Of a DNA stretch of 64,000 nt, positions 19,829-27,671 are shown piece by piece (the stretch's first letter is position 1; each line of letters begins with the position of its first letter). The stretch spans positions 440,279 through 504,278 of IMG/VR virus record IMGVR_UViG_3300005613_000001. One strand, written 5' to 3'. The notes under the pieces are model-generated. The model had not been told where the DNA came from. It ran no database searches and saw only the letters and a list, made by a program, of their open reading frames with translations. A program made the translations under genes and the position numbers. The DNA comes from a virus.

Positions 19829-20590
19829 CTAACCTTTCTGTTTGCCACAATATTTATAACCAAAATGTTCCATAAGATCCGAACGCTCGCCCAGGACATC
19901 ATTTATTTCAATGAAGTCCCTTTTTTTCAACTTAGAAATCTGTTTGTTATTTTGATTTTCCAATCCAAACACTTTTTCGTATCGCTTACGATTAAAAGCC
20001 CTATTTGGATCAAGACGCTGTAACTCGGGAATGAAATTAACTAAATTCTTGCAAACATTCAAAGTATCATCACACATTTCCTCATAGCTAAAGAAAATAT
20101 TTCCTTTGAGAGTTCGTTTGTTTCTAATTTGATGTTCCGCACACTTCAACCAATGTGTCGCAGCAACAGTTAATGAATGCCCCATTTTTCTTCTAATACC
20201 TTCGCAAAAAGCGTAGGGGTTACGTAGGTTGATAATAAACTTTGTATTCTCAAATTCATTCTGTGTTAGATGAGCACGCAATACACTCTGAGGGCTTTTT
20301 TCTACTAGGATGGATTTACTAATGTTCCACCTTTCAAACCAAGCAGCTTTTATTTTAGGCCAATTGTAATTGGCATTGTTCATGAATTTTTCTTCATTAA
20401 TCGTACAATTACGTCGCTCATCTCCTGAAGAACGAGGCATGTGGGCTCGGGCTTTCCTTACACAAACTCCTTCGTGAAGCGTGTTGCGTATAAGGGAAAC
20501 ATTAGGGGAAGTTCCCAATAGTTTGGCTAACAAAGTAGAGCCTGAGTTGTTGGGACACACTATAAAAAGAAATAAATGCTTAAAATTCAT
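19829..20590 (-). CDS. Sulfotransferase family protein (3 of 4)
   Basis: A 253-residue protein, with ATG 20590 preferred over a TTG six bases earlier. The PAPS loop is FIVCPNNSGSTLLAKLL near the N-terminus and the 3'-phosphate motif is FIINLRNPYAFCEGI around residue 120. The C-terminal part is basic. It resembles the Sulfotransfer_3 group. The start overlaps the end of the next sulfotransferase upstream (20580-21140) by 11 nt, so these two are coupled and make a tandem pair of quite different sequence. The acceptor is unknown. Confidence 0.78.
   Translation of the reverse strand: MNFKHLFLFIVCPNNSGSTLLAKLLGTSPNVSLIRNTLHEGVCVRKARAHMPRSSGDERRNCTINEEKFMNNANYNWPKIKAAWFERWNISKSILVEKSPQSVLRAHLTQNEFENTKFIINLRNPYAFCEGIRRKMGHSLTVAATHWLKCAEHQIRNKRTLKGNIFFSYEEMCDDTLNVCKNLVNFIPELQRLDPNRAFNRKRYEKVFGLENQNNKQISKLKKRDFIEINDVLGERSDLMEHFGYKYCGKQKG
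19851..19858 (-). promoter_or_regulatory. TATAAATA late-promoter-like box
   Basis: On the minus strand an exact TATAAATA (T4 late-promoter core) lies 27 nt before ATG 19824 and inside the 3' end of the upstream sulfotransferase gene. It would drive the small gene and the nucleoside hydrolase. Confidence 0.55.
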
Positions 20591-21140
20591 AATCAAACTC
20601 TTTTATGTCTTTTGCAAAATATGTTGCTACCACTTGACGCCCTAAGTCGCTGTAGTGGCGACGATAACCTTTTCCTCGCTTACTAGAATTGTGATTGCCT
20701 AGAGGGGAGTAAGGCATGTCTATCTCTTTTAATAACCTCCTCCAATCGGTCGCTAAGCGTTCAAATCGGCCCACAAAATCCACTCTTGTTTTCCCACGAT
20801 ATCGTAACCAATTAACTTGATTTGTATATCGCAACTTATTCCATAAATCCAACTCCGTCAATTTTACTAGCCATGTGTTGAATTCAAAATCGTTTACCGC
20901 TTGCGAACGTCTTGCGTTTGCTCCCCCATCAAGATTGTGCTGGTACATTGACAACATCTTATCCCACGGGTTACGCACAAACGCAAATGAATAATGTGAT
21001 TCAAAATTCTTCCATCCCAGGTCTTTGACATGATCCAGAACAGTCTTATGGTCTCCCTTCCAACCAAAAAACCTTTCAATTGATGTCCCGGCACACCTGT
21101 TTATGTGGATAAATATTAAATTCCGCTCCTTGTCTCTCAT
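20580..21140 (-). CDS. Sulfotransferase family protein (4 of 4)
   Basis: A 186-residue protein with FIHINRCAGTSIERFF (PAPS loop) and YSFAFVRNPWDKMLSMY (3'-phosphate site), close to the Sulfotransfer_2 carbohydrate group and of minimal length for the fold. No Shine-Dalgarno site is present: GATAAATA lies exactly 6 nt before ATG, as at 6623, suggesting a leaderless late transcript. It is coupled to the next sulfotransferase downstream. Confidence 0.8.
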   Translation of the reverse strand: MRDKERNLIFIHINRCAGTSIERFFGWKGDHKTVLDHVKDLGWKNFESHYSFAFVRNPWDKMLSMYQHNLDGGANARRSQAVNDFEFNTWLVKLTELDLWNKLRYTNQVNWLRYRGKTRVDFVGRFERLATDWRRLLKEIDMPYSPLGNHNSSKRGKGYRRHYSDLGRQVVATYFAKDIKEFDYEF

Positions 21141-21146
21141 AGAAAG

Positions 21147-21154
21147 TATTTATC
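21147..21154 (-). promoter_or_regulatory. Late-promoter-like GATAAATA, 6 nt before the start codon
   Basis: Minus strand GATAAATA-CTTTCT-ATG. The spacing to the start codon is identical to that at 6623-6637, and no ribosome site is present between box and start. Confidence 0.5.
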
Positions 21155-21425
21155 TTTCACCCTTAGCATTTAAACAATCTTCCGCAAATCGTTGACACAT
21201 GGCTGCAATAGAAGCCAATTCACGAATCGTAGCATCAGGATCAAGTTTTTGTTTGAATACCTCCTGTTTAAACTCTTCAAATTCCTCCCAAATAACTGCT
21301 AAACCCTCATGTGCGCTATACATTCGGGCATGTTTTTGCCTAGCATTATGCAAGTCAAATTTAACCAACTCAGGAAAAGTACGCTTTTTCGCTAAAACAT
21401 CTGTTACTATTTGATCTAAATTCAT
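21150..21425 (-). CDS. MazG-like / all-alpha NTP pyrophosphohydrolase-like protein
   Basis: A 91-residue all-helical protein. The core (SAHEGLAVIWEEFEEFKQEV, then DATIRELASIAAMCQRFAEDC) follows the pattern of small phage and bacterial proteins related to all-alpha NTP pyrophosphatases, with the acidic EExxE helix and a second helix starting from D/E. Such enzymes hydrolyse non-canonical or alarmone nucleotides; the metal-binding residues here are not fully canonical, so activity is uncertain. It overlaps the upstream membrane protein by 4 nt (ATGA) and belongs to the early-type operon led by the nuclease at 22383. Confidence 0.55.
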   Translation of the reverse strand: MNLDQIVTDVLAKKRTFPELVKFDLHNARQKHARMYSAHEGLAVIWEEFEEFKQEVFKQKLDPDATIRELASIAAMCQRFAEDCLNAKGER

Positions 21426-21610
21426 TCTTTTCTCTCTTTTATTAAATCTCCAAGAACTGTCACTAACAACATAAGCACCATACCCTCTATGACGCCTATC
21501 TGGTGGGGGGAAAGCTCACTCCAAATTGCCCAATGCCCCGCTACTAAATAATATGCCACCCATGTTAAAATAAGACCACCAATAAGTAGCCCTAATAAAA
21601 AGTTCCACAT
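21422..21610 (-). CDS. Small two-helix membrane protein
   Basis: A 62-residue protein with two hydrophobic segments, residues 3-22 (NFLLGLLIGGLILTWVAYYL) and about 40-56 (VIEGMVLMLLVTVLGDL), and a charged C-terminus KERKE. It shares one base with the stop of the nuclease gene upstream and overlaps the MazG-like gene by 4 nt. Its size and topology would fit a holin-like or regulator protein, but it is encoded in an early-type operon without an endolysin, so that role is not supported. Confidence 0.6.
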   Translation of the reverse strand: MWNFLLGLLIGGLILTWVAYYLVAGHWAIWSELSPHQIGVIEGMVLMLLVTVLGDLIKERKE

Positions 21611-22383
21611 TACTTACTCCGATAATAAGGACAAATGGTTTTATAATCACATCTAAAACAATGATCGCCCACCTTTCCAAAGATGGAATCAGGATTTGTA
21701 GCCCTGATCTCATCAAAAGCAGTTACCAACTCTACTACAGCACTGTCAATTGCTCTTTGTGTAAATCTAGCAGGAACCAAATTTCCACCTTCAACATAAT
21801 ATAAGGCGGCTGCAATCCGATTAGCAGGAACTTCATACTCTATCTGAACGGCTTTACTATAAGCGCGTAATTGTAAATCCTGACCAATTGTTTGAGGAGT
21901 TTTCCGCCAAATACCTTTCTTCGTAGTCTTATAATCAATAATGAAAATCTTATCCTTGGCATCATTAGTAATTAAACGGTCAATAATGCCGATAAGTCTC
22001 TTATTATGAGGCGGGTCTAAATCTATATTGAAAGAGTGTTCAAGTTTGCCCTTGAATCCAATTTGTTGAGTTAGAGAATCAATTGACCTAATGTGCCCTG
22101 GCAAACGTTTCATGTAGGCCGCTGGAATCTTAGATGCTTTTTTGCCATTTTCAATTTCAATCTCACCATTTATGACAGCATCTCGGATTTCGCTCAATGA
22201 TACATCACCCTGATTCGCAATATACTCTTCAGCAATTTTGTGTACAATCTTGCCGTACTCAAAATAGTAGGGTTCAGGCACCGGCGATTCAAGTTTCAGA
22301 AAGTACCGATACTTGTATTGTTGGCGGCATGTATCCCAAATTGATTTTCTTGTAACGCTTATTCGTTCTATATCCATAGTCAT
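21610..22383 (-). CDS. Cas4/RecB-like PD-(D/E)xK nuclease
   Basis: A 257-residue protein of the PDDEXK_1 type: an N-terminal Cys and YKYRYFLKL, YGKIVHKIAEEYIA (motif I-like His), GIIDRLI with DKIFIIDYKTTKK (catalytic D, D and K), and DLQLRAYSKAV (QxxxY motif). The C-terminal CFRCDYKTICPYY with the N-terminal cysteine (residue 19) would hold a 4Fe-4S cluster, as in Cas4 and AddB. Such proteins are 5' exonucleases used in phage recombination and DNA processing. The gene heads the minus operon with a good sigma70-type promoter just upstream, consistent with early expression. Confidence 0.85.
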   Translation of the reverse strand: MTMDIERISVTRKSIWDTCRQQYKYRYFLKLESPVPEPYYFEYGKIVHKIAEEYIANQGDVSLSEIRDAVINGEIEIENGKKASKIPAAYMKRLPGHIRSIDSLTQQIGFKGKLEHSFNIDLDPPHNKRLIGIIDRLITNDAKDKIFIIDYKTTKKGIWRKTPQTIGQDLQLRAYSKAVQIEYEVPANRIAAALYYVEGGNLVPARFTQRAIDSAVVELVTAFDEIRATNPDSIFGKVGDHCFRCDYKTICPYYRSK

Positions 22384-22401
22384 TCTCTAATTAAGTACCC
22401 C

Positions 22402-22430
22402 AGTATATTAAAATTCAATTTTTAAGTCAA
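22402..22430 (-). promoter_or_regulatory. Sigma70-type promoter for the nuclease operon
   Basis: On the minus strand TTGACT (22430-22425), 17-bp spacer, TATACT (22407-22402), 19 nt before ATG 22383. Confidence 0.7.
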
Positions 22431-22645
22431 ACCAAGCGGCAGCATGTAGATAAACGTCTGCTGGCAACCCTTGCGCCGGGATTAAGACACCCCCCTGATT
22501 TTTCCTAGCACCCCCCCAATAGATAGATGTGCCAGCACTTTCCGTTAATCATTAGCTTGAGAGTGTAACCGCTGTGCTAGCAACAAGTTAGCTCCAGAAA
22601 ACTCGTATACTGCAACTCATCCGTGCAGGAATCCGAAATCTGCGG

Positions 22646-22673
22646 TTTACACTTACCTTTCGTGTGGTATATT
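22646..22673 (+). promoter_or_regulatory. Sigma70-type promoter for the ParB-like gene
   Basis: TTTACA (22646-22651), 16-bp spacer, TATATT (22668-22673), giving a leader of about 50 nt that includes the hairpin at 22682-22703. Confidence 0.65.
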
Positions 22674-22732
22674 GTGAAAAAGAGGCCCTAACTCTGGGGC
22701 TTCTAAGTGTGCATCCGGTAAGGAGTTTTCGT

Positions 22733-23710
22733 ATGGCTAACAAGCGTTTGGAAGGCGTGGTCACCCACGCCAAGGAATCTTCCAAGACCCACCAGCAGAA
22801 GGTGGCGAGTCTTGGGGCCAAGCTCGGCTTATCTGGGCTGGTGGAAATCGGGTTCGGTATTTTCGGCTCGGTGGCCGATATTACCCCCCAAATGGCGGAG
22901 GATTGGTTGGCTACCAACACCAACAATCGTCGGCCAAAAGAACGCTCGATCAAGAAGTATTCGGGCGATATGGCTGAAGGCTACTGGCGGCTCACTCACG
23001 AAGCGGTCGCGTTCGGCTTGGATGGTGAACTGAAGGACGGTCAAAACCGCCTCAAGGCGATTGTTCGTTCTAACCAGACCGTCCGTATGATGGTTGTGGT
23101 CGGCATTTGCGACGAGGCGAAAGCCGTCATTGACCAGAACGTTCCCCGCACACCGCTGGATGCCGCCCGCTTTCAGGGGGTGGATGTTGGTCCCAATTCC
23201 CGCACCCGCATCGGTGGCGCTAAAATCGCCTATGTTGGGATGAAGGGTCAGTCATTCAGCGTTTCGAACAGCAAGACCCTGGAATTGCTGGACGACTTCT
23301 GTGTGCCCCTGGATTTCGTTTGGGATCATCTTGATCGTGTCAAGGGTGTTTGCGTCGGCGGCGTGATCGGAGCCATCGTGCGGGCATACATCCACTGCCA
23401 GGACGATCCCAAGGCTATCGCCCGGCTCAAGCGATTCTGCGAAATCCTGAGTGACGGGCAGTACGGCAATGTGGACGCCGATGTTGCCGCCTTCCGCCTC
23501 CGCGAACGGCTGATGCAGAAGGAGCGTTACGGCAGCACGGGCAGTAAGGAAGCCTACGCCCTGTGCGAAAAGGCGCTGATCTTGTTCTTGGATGGGAAAA
23601 CCGTTAGCCGGTTGAACCCCGTCAAGGTCGAACAGTTTCTCTTGGCCCACGAAGTGCCGCTCGATGAGTTGCACGAATTGCCCCTCGCGGCACAAAAGCG
23701 ACGAGACTAA
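22733..23710 (+). CDS. ParB/Srx-fold-like protein, GC-rich
   Basis: A 325-residue protein starting at 22733 behind AAGGAG (7 nt); an in-frame GTG at 22664 lies inside the promoter and is rejected. The N-terminal region has the layout of ParB/sulfiredoxin-type domains in many phages and mobile elements: DITPQMAEDWLATNTNNR, SIKKYSGDMAEGYWRL, and DGELKDGQNRLKAIVRS, followed by IDQNVPRTPLDAARFQG. The rest is helical. The exact activity is unknown; relatives are nucleic-acid-binding or regulatory. The gene is conspicuously GC-rich (visibly above 55%) against the AT-rich neighbours and forms its own unit with promoter and terminator, so it looks recently acquired. Confidence 0.7.
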   Translation: MANKRLEGVVTHAKESSKTHQQKVASLGAKLGLSGLVEIGFGIFGSVADITPQMAEDWLATNTNNRRPKERSIKKYSGDMAEGYWRLTHEAVAFGLDGELKDGQNRLKAIVRSNQTVRMMVVVGICDEAKAVIDQNVPRTPLDAARFQGVDVGPNSRTRIGGAKIAYVGMKGQSFSVSNSKTLELLDDFCVPLDFVWDHLDRVKGVCVGGVIGAIVRAYIHCQDDPKAIARLKRFCEILSDGQYGNVDADVAAFRLRERLMQKERYGSTGSKEAYALCEKALILFLDGKTVSRLNPVKVEQFLLAHEVPLDELHELPLAAQKRRD

Positions 23711-23730
23711 ACGTTGCGGAAACCTGGAAA

Positions 23731-23762
23731 GCCGCCTCAATTTTTTGGGGCGGCTTTTTTTT
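23731..23762 (+). terminator. Rho-independent terminator
   Basis: GCCGCC (23731-23736) pairs with GGCGGC (23749-23754); the loop is A/T-rich and eight T residues follow (23755-23762). It ends the ParB-like unit and abuts the stop of the convergent methyltransferase. Confidence 0.88.
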
Positions 23763-24786
23763 ATCGACTCAAAATGTGTAGGAATTCCTGAGTAGAAGTT
23801 CCTTTGTAGTCCCTTTTGCTGTCCGCTTTAAATCGTGAATAATCCTTTTCACGCATGTCATACTTGCCGTATTTCTCCATTATCTTCTGGATTTCTTCAA
23901 ATGATAGCAAACCTTCATTGTTGTAACTCAAGAAGATGTAGTTGAACTTGGCGGCGCTGATTATCTCATCTAGAGATTCGGGCACAGTTTTCTTGGAACA
24001 ATATGTTGACCGCTCATATTCCCGCAACCCTGTCTTCCCTCTCGGTAAAAATTCATCATATTTTGCAATCGTATTGAGCAAATGATAGTTAGCACCGTAA
24101 TCACGTTGGTTATATGGGGGGTCCAGGTAGAGAATTCCGCCTTCAATATGATGAATTAACTCGTTGGCATCCTGGTTGTAGGCTATGTTGCTGCCATCGT
24201 TAATGGTAAATTCCGGCGCATGCAACTGCATTGTGCGTATCGCTGTCTTTTTGAACTTCTTTAGGAATGCCCCATAGACAGAAGCAGTGTTGGCAACGCA
24301 ATCTGCCGCCTCTAATAATGAACATAAGTAGAAGTAATATTCGTTATCGTTGATTGCGCCGCTGGACAACCATCTTTCTATTTCCATTCTAATAGCATCA
24401 ATCTTTTTGCCATTCTCATCACTGAAATACATCCTTTCCGATCCACCAACGCAATAGTTGTTGAAGATAAACCCCTCTACTCCTGGTAGTTCGTTTAAAT
24501 ATTTGAGGCGGTCTACATGTGGAAAATGTTGGTTGTTGCGGATATAGTTGCGGCAGAAGACATAACTGTAATACTCAATATCGTTAGCAATGACGGATTG
24601 AACGTGGGGTTTGAAAAATCTCCCTACGATTCCCGTACCTGCAAACAGGTCACAGAATACTTGTTGTTCTAAATCTGGTACAGTCTCTTTAATTGTCTGA
24701 TGAATAAAATCTAAAAGTCTGTATTTAGAACCAATATAGTTAATCTGACATTTCGGTTTCATTAAAATTAGCTGGCAACTTAACAT
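23761..24786 (-). CDS. D12-class (Dam-like) adenine-N6 DNA methyltransferase
   Basis: A 341-residue protein of the D12 (alpha) class: INYIGSKYRLLDFI at the N-terminus, FCDLFAGTGIVGRFF (SAM motif I), IANDIEYYSY, and the catalytic YLDPPYNQRDYGANYHLL. The enzyme would methylate adenine at N6 in a specific DNA site. The start is either 24786 or MKPKCQ at 24762, both overlapping the upstream methyltransferase gene (24740). It is the last gene of the restriction-modification operon. The target sequence cannot be read from the protein. Confidence 0.86.
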   Translation of the reverse strand: MLSCQLILMKPKCQINYIGSKYRLLDFIHQTIKETVPDLEQQVFCDLFAGTGIVGRFFKPHVQSVIANDIEYYSYVFCRNYIRNNQHFPHVDRLKYLNELPGVEGFIFNNYCVGGSERMYFSDENGKKIDAIRMEIERWLSSGAINDNEYYFYLCSLLEAADCVANTASVYGAFLKKFKKTAIRTMQLHAPEFTINDGSNIAYNQDANELIHHIEGGILYLDPPYNQRDYGANYHLLNTIAKYDEFLPRGKTGLREYERSTYCSKKTVPESLDEIISAAKFNYIFLSYNNEGLLSFEEIQKIMEKYGKYDMREKDYSRFKADSKRDYKGTSTQEFLHILSR

Positions 24787-25891
24787 TCTCTAAAGTCTTT
24801 TGGGTAAAGACATATCTCCCACCTGTTTTAAAGCCCAACTCCTCCCAATCAATTTGGTTGAGTTTGTCTCTCATCATCTCTAGACGCATGGGTATGGTTG
24901 GGAATATCGCCAAAATAGAGCCATCATAGTTTTTACAAGGGTGTAGAAAGAAAGGATTCTTCGCCCTTGTCTTGCAATTGACATATATTCTGGGCTCATC
25001 ACTCTTATGGCACTCTCTGCCCCACTTCCACCAATCCGCCTCTTTAAATTTCTTAACCCTTCTATTTAAGAGGCGGTCTTTGTGTTGCATGAGGTAGTCA
25101 TTTTCCACATTGTAGTACATTCTCTTCAGCTTATTGGTCGTCCGCGTGTAGGAACAAACGAATTCCTCATTCCCATCTGGATGCTCAAACACTTCATCGA
25201 GACCACTAACTGCTCCTACTTTAACAAAGAACAAATCTTTAAAATCTAAGGAGTAATCTTTCTTAGTGAAACATATCTGCCCATTCATGCAGACAAAGTT
25301 TCTTTCCCCTTTAGTAGTGATGGTCTTTCTGGTGAGATTATCTTTCTCATACCGCCAAACTGCGCATGTGGGCGAGAAGCCTTTGAATATCTGTTTGTCT
25401 CCTAAGTCAAAAAAATGGGTTATTGTTCCTTGATCCCATAGAAGTTGATTCAATTTAAAGCTGGAAGTGGCTTTGATGAAATCTCGGGGCGTAATGAAGA
25501 TGATCTCCCCCTGAGCTTCCAAATGCCGAAAACACTTCTCAATAAAAAACAAATATAAATTGGCTCTTTTATCAAACAAATCAAACCGCAATTTGTTTTT
25601 GGTGCCTTCTTGTATGTTTTTAAAAGCAACATAGGGTGGGTTACCCATAATAGTGACGAATTTGTTTTCTATTGAATAATCAAAAAAATCCATACAAAGA
25701 CAATCATCAGGGCACAACTCTTTGTCCAATTCAATACAAGCGCTAGGTTCAAGGAGTGATAAGAAATCTCCCTCTCCCGCACTGGGCTCTAATGCTGTGC
25801 CATGATTCCGCCTCAAATGATTCATCTTCCCTACAATTTTTTGAGGCGTGAATATTTGACCTAGTTGTTCAACATTTCTGTGGATATCCAT
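24740..25891 (-). CDS. Adenine-N6 DNA methyltransferase, NPPY type (TaqI/HincII-like)
   Basis: A 383-residue protein with QLGQIFTPQKIVGKM and LEPSAGEGDFLSLL (SAM-binding motif), MDFFDYS, the catalytic MGNPPYVAF around residue 83, and EAQGEIIFITPRDFI. This is the gamma-type architecture with the target-recognition part C-terminal. It overlaps both neighbours (23 nt with the upstream gene, 47 nt with the downstream gene), indicating tight coupling within the operon. The recognition site is unknown. Confidence 0.88.
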   Translation of the reverse strand: MDIHRNVEQLGQIFTPQKIVGKMNHLRRNHGTALEPSAGEGDFLSLLEPSACIELDKELCPDDCLCMDFFDYSIENKFVTIMGNPPYVAFKNIQEGTKNKLRFDLFDKRANLYLFFIEKCFRHLEAQGEIIFITPRDFIKATSSFKLNQLLWDQGTITHFFDLGDKQIFKGFSPTCAVWRYEKDNLTRKTITTKGERNFVCMNGQICFTKKDYSLDFKDLFFVKVGAVSGLDEVFEHPDGNEEFVCSYTRTTNKLKRMYYNVENDYLMQHKDRLLNRRVKKFKEADWWKWGRECHKSDEPRIYVNCKTRAKNPFFLHPCKNYDGSILAIFPTIPMRLEMMRDKLNQIDWEELGFKTGGRYVFTQKTLENVKLPANFNETEMSD

Positions 25892-26762
25892 TTTCGATTA
25901 GAAGATTTGCCATTCGCACATAATCCATATTAATATCAAATCCATAGGCAGTCATTCCCAAGCTTTTAGCAGCGTATAACTCACCGCCAGTACCAGCGAA
26001 AGGAACAACAACAATCCCATCTTCAGGTGGTTTTGATGCCAAGAGCAGCTTAGTGCTTAATTCCAAAGGTTTTTGTGTGGGGTGGGTAACAATTTCATGT
26101 TTATCATGTTCTTTCTTTTTCATAGATGCGAAAATATTATCACAATCTTTGCAATAAAAGAACCTTTCTACACGGCCCGCTCCACCGGCTAGGGCTGGAA
26201 TTTTAAATACATCTCTTGGCAAAGCACCCTTATCATGTGCTTTGTATATAGTTGTTTTCCCTTTTGAGGAAAACCGACCCTCTGTATCTTTTCTTTCTTT
26301 TCCTGCTGCGTTTTTCAAAAAGGTTGGGGTATAGGGTTCTCTTACATCATCTAAATTAAAGATTCGATTTTCGTCAGTCTTCCAAATTGCCAGCACAGAT
26401 TCATGGCTTCGTTGCCAGAATTTATTTGTTGCTGAATTCTTATTAGTGTAATGCCAAACTAACCACCTACAGGGGTAGTCTATAGTGACAAATAAATGGG
26501 CGAGTATTTCAGAAAAGCCATAAATATAAGTTGTGCCTGAGGGTTTTAAAACCCGCATGGAATGGTGTATCCATTCTTGAGCCCATTCCACATATTCTTC
26601 AATCTCCACTTTGCATGTGTTATTCCCGAAATCCTTTCCAATGTTATACGGAGGATCAATTAAAACGATATCAGAATATTCTCTGGGTAGGTTTCTAAGA
26701 CCCAAAGTGGCATCCAATAATGTCACTCTATTTGGAAAGAAATGATTTTTGACTATGCACAT
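25869..26762 (-). CDS. DNA (adenine-N6 or cytosine-N4) methyltransferase, beta type
   Basis: A 297-residue protein. The catalytic motif IVLIDPPYNIGKDFG lies N-terminal and the SAM motif VVVPFAGTGGELYAAK C-terminal, preceded by THPTQKPLELSTKLL; this is the circularly permuted beta order of N6/N4 methyltransferases. A CxxC pair (FFYCKDCDNIF) in the middle may be a small zinc element. The ATG at 26762 (overlapping the endonuclease stop by 10 nt) is preferred over a TTG at 26780. Confidence 0.88.
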   Translation of the reverse strand: MCIVKNHFFPNRVTLLDATLGLRNLPREYSDIVLIDPPYNIGKDFGNNTCKVEIEEYVEWAQEWIHHSMRVLKPSGTTYIYGFSEILAHLFVTIDYPCRWLVWHYTNKNSATNKFWQRSHESVLAIWKTDENRIFNLDDVREPYTPTFLKNAAGKERKDTEGRFSSKGKTTIYKAHDKGALPRDVFKIPALAGGAGRVERFFYCKDCDNIFASMKKKEHDKHEIVTHPTQKPLELSTKLLLASKPPEDGIVVVPFAGTGGELYAAKSLGMTAYGFDINMDYVRMANLLIENGYPQKC

Positions 26763-27574
26763 ATTATTGAGGGCTCCCAAAGGAAACTACTGCCATTTTG
26801 GAAAACATCAATATAAGGGAAACCATGTGGCAATTGCAAGTCATCTCTGTACGAAAAATCGCACCCCAATTTATTAAATGGCACTTCCATTTCAACCAAC
26901 TTAGTAATTCTTGCGTCCTCTGGGTCATTTGCAATAGAATCAAAAAAATCCCTCTTAATGTAATGCCATAATTGATGAGATTGTGTAAACGTTATTTTAT
27001 GATGAATGTTTGATTTGTCTGCGTTTTTTGTTATGTAACCATTATGGTTTCCACTCTTGCCATAGGTTTTTTCCCAATTCTTCGCAGAGGGCACTTTAAG
27101 CACTTTTGCTTCTATCCAATACACATAAAGCCTTAAACAATTTTCTATTAAATCTTCTTGTTGTACTAAAAGCCCAATATAATCATAATGAATAGAACTT
27201 ATATATTTAACTTTAGCATCTATCTCTGGCAATGCTGGAAAAACCTTTATGGCACACTGAGTTCTGTAATTGCTTATTTCAACAAATGCGTTTTGCTTAC
27301 ATAAAACAACCTTCTTTTTAAACCGTTTGTTCCGTCTAATTGGATCATATTTTGTAGTCTTATTAGCAATATTCCCGTCGTCAGCCCTAACATCAGTGCC
27401 AGGTGCATGGGAACCCTTCTTCCTCTGCACGTTTTTGTGACCACTATGTTTCAAAGACTGCTCTGTGATGTGCTCCCAATCAGAATAACCTACTTCTGAA
27501 ACAACTTTAAGAAGATGTCGCAAATGATCCTCTAATGCATTGTGAAATTTCTTATCATATATTTGACGTTCCAT
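26753..27574 (-). CDS. Putative type II restriction endonuclease
   Basis: A 273-residue protein that is first in an operon with three DNA methyltransferases; that context is the main evidence. A stretch around residues 54-78 (SHAPGTDVRADDGNIANKTT, then K) resembles the PD-(D/E)xK layout of many type II enzymes (GxD, a short loop, then xxK-x-x-K), although the usual acidic residue before the Lys is replaced by A-N. No other nuclease motif is seen. If active it would cut unmodified DNA at the site protected by one or more of the methyltransferases. The gene starts 30 nt downstream of a perfect-consensus sigma70 promoter. Confidence 0.55.
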   Translation of the reverse strand: MERQIYDKKFHNALEDHLRHLLKVVSEVGYSDWEHITEQSLKHSGHKNVQRKKGSHAPGTDVRADDGNIANKTTKYDPIRRNKRFKKKVVLCKQNAFVEISNYRTQCAIKVFPALPEIDAKVKYISSIHYDYIGLLVQQEDLIENCLRLYVYWIEAKVLKVPSAKNWEKTYGKSGNHNGYITKNADKSNIHHKITFTQSHQLWHYIKRDFFDSIANDPEDARITKLVEMEVPFNKLGCDFSYRDDLQLPHGFPYIDVFQNGSSFLWEPSIICA

Positions 27575-27603
27575 TAATATCCCTTTTAATACTAACTCAC
27601 AGC

Positions 27604-27632
27604 ATTATAGGGAGATTAAATTAAATTGTCAA
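27604..27632 (-). promoter_or_regulatory. Consensus sigma70 promoter for the restriction-modification operon
   Basis: On the minus strand TTGACA (27632-27627), exactly 17 bp, TATAAT (27609-27604): an exact match to the sigma70 consensus at both boxes, 29 nt before the endonuclease start codon. Confidence 0.85.
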
Positions 27633-27636
27633 ATAC

Positions 27637-27665
27637 TTGATTTAAAATGCTTCCCATAGTAAAAT
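27637..27665 (+). promoter_or_regulatory. Sigma70-type promoter for the primase gene
   Basis: TTGATT (27637-27642), 17-bp spacer, TAAAAT (27660-27665); ATG begins 6 nt later at 27672, so the message would be leaderless. It lies back-to-back with the RM-operon promoter. Confidence 0.6.
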
Positions 27666-27671
27666 GTCGCT

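Larger units (their letters stand above)
22384..22732. other. 349-bp non-coding divergent control region
   Basis: The stretch between the nuclease and the ParB-like gene holds no convincing gene. It contains a promoter on each strand, two C-runs in similar context (22490-22495 and 22511-22517), small inverted repeats such as CAGCA/TGCTG near 22440-22464, and a 7-bp hairpin in the plus-strand leader (22682-22688 with 22697-22703; one G-T pair). It is the longest gene-free stretch of the window and could hold a regulatory RNA leader, an operator or an origin; no direct sign decides. Confidence 0.5.

Noticed and set aside
21422-21610. Holin call for the small two-TM protein
   Set aside because: It lies in an early-type operon with nuclease and MazG-like genes, and no endolysin gene is adjacent.
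22384-22732. tRNA or riboswitch in the long intergenic region
   Set aside because: No cloverleaf with TTCRANYC arm, and no recognised riboswitch core; only short hairpins are seen.
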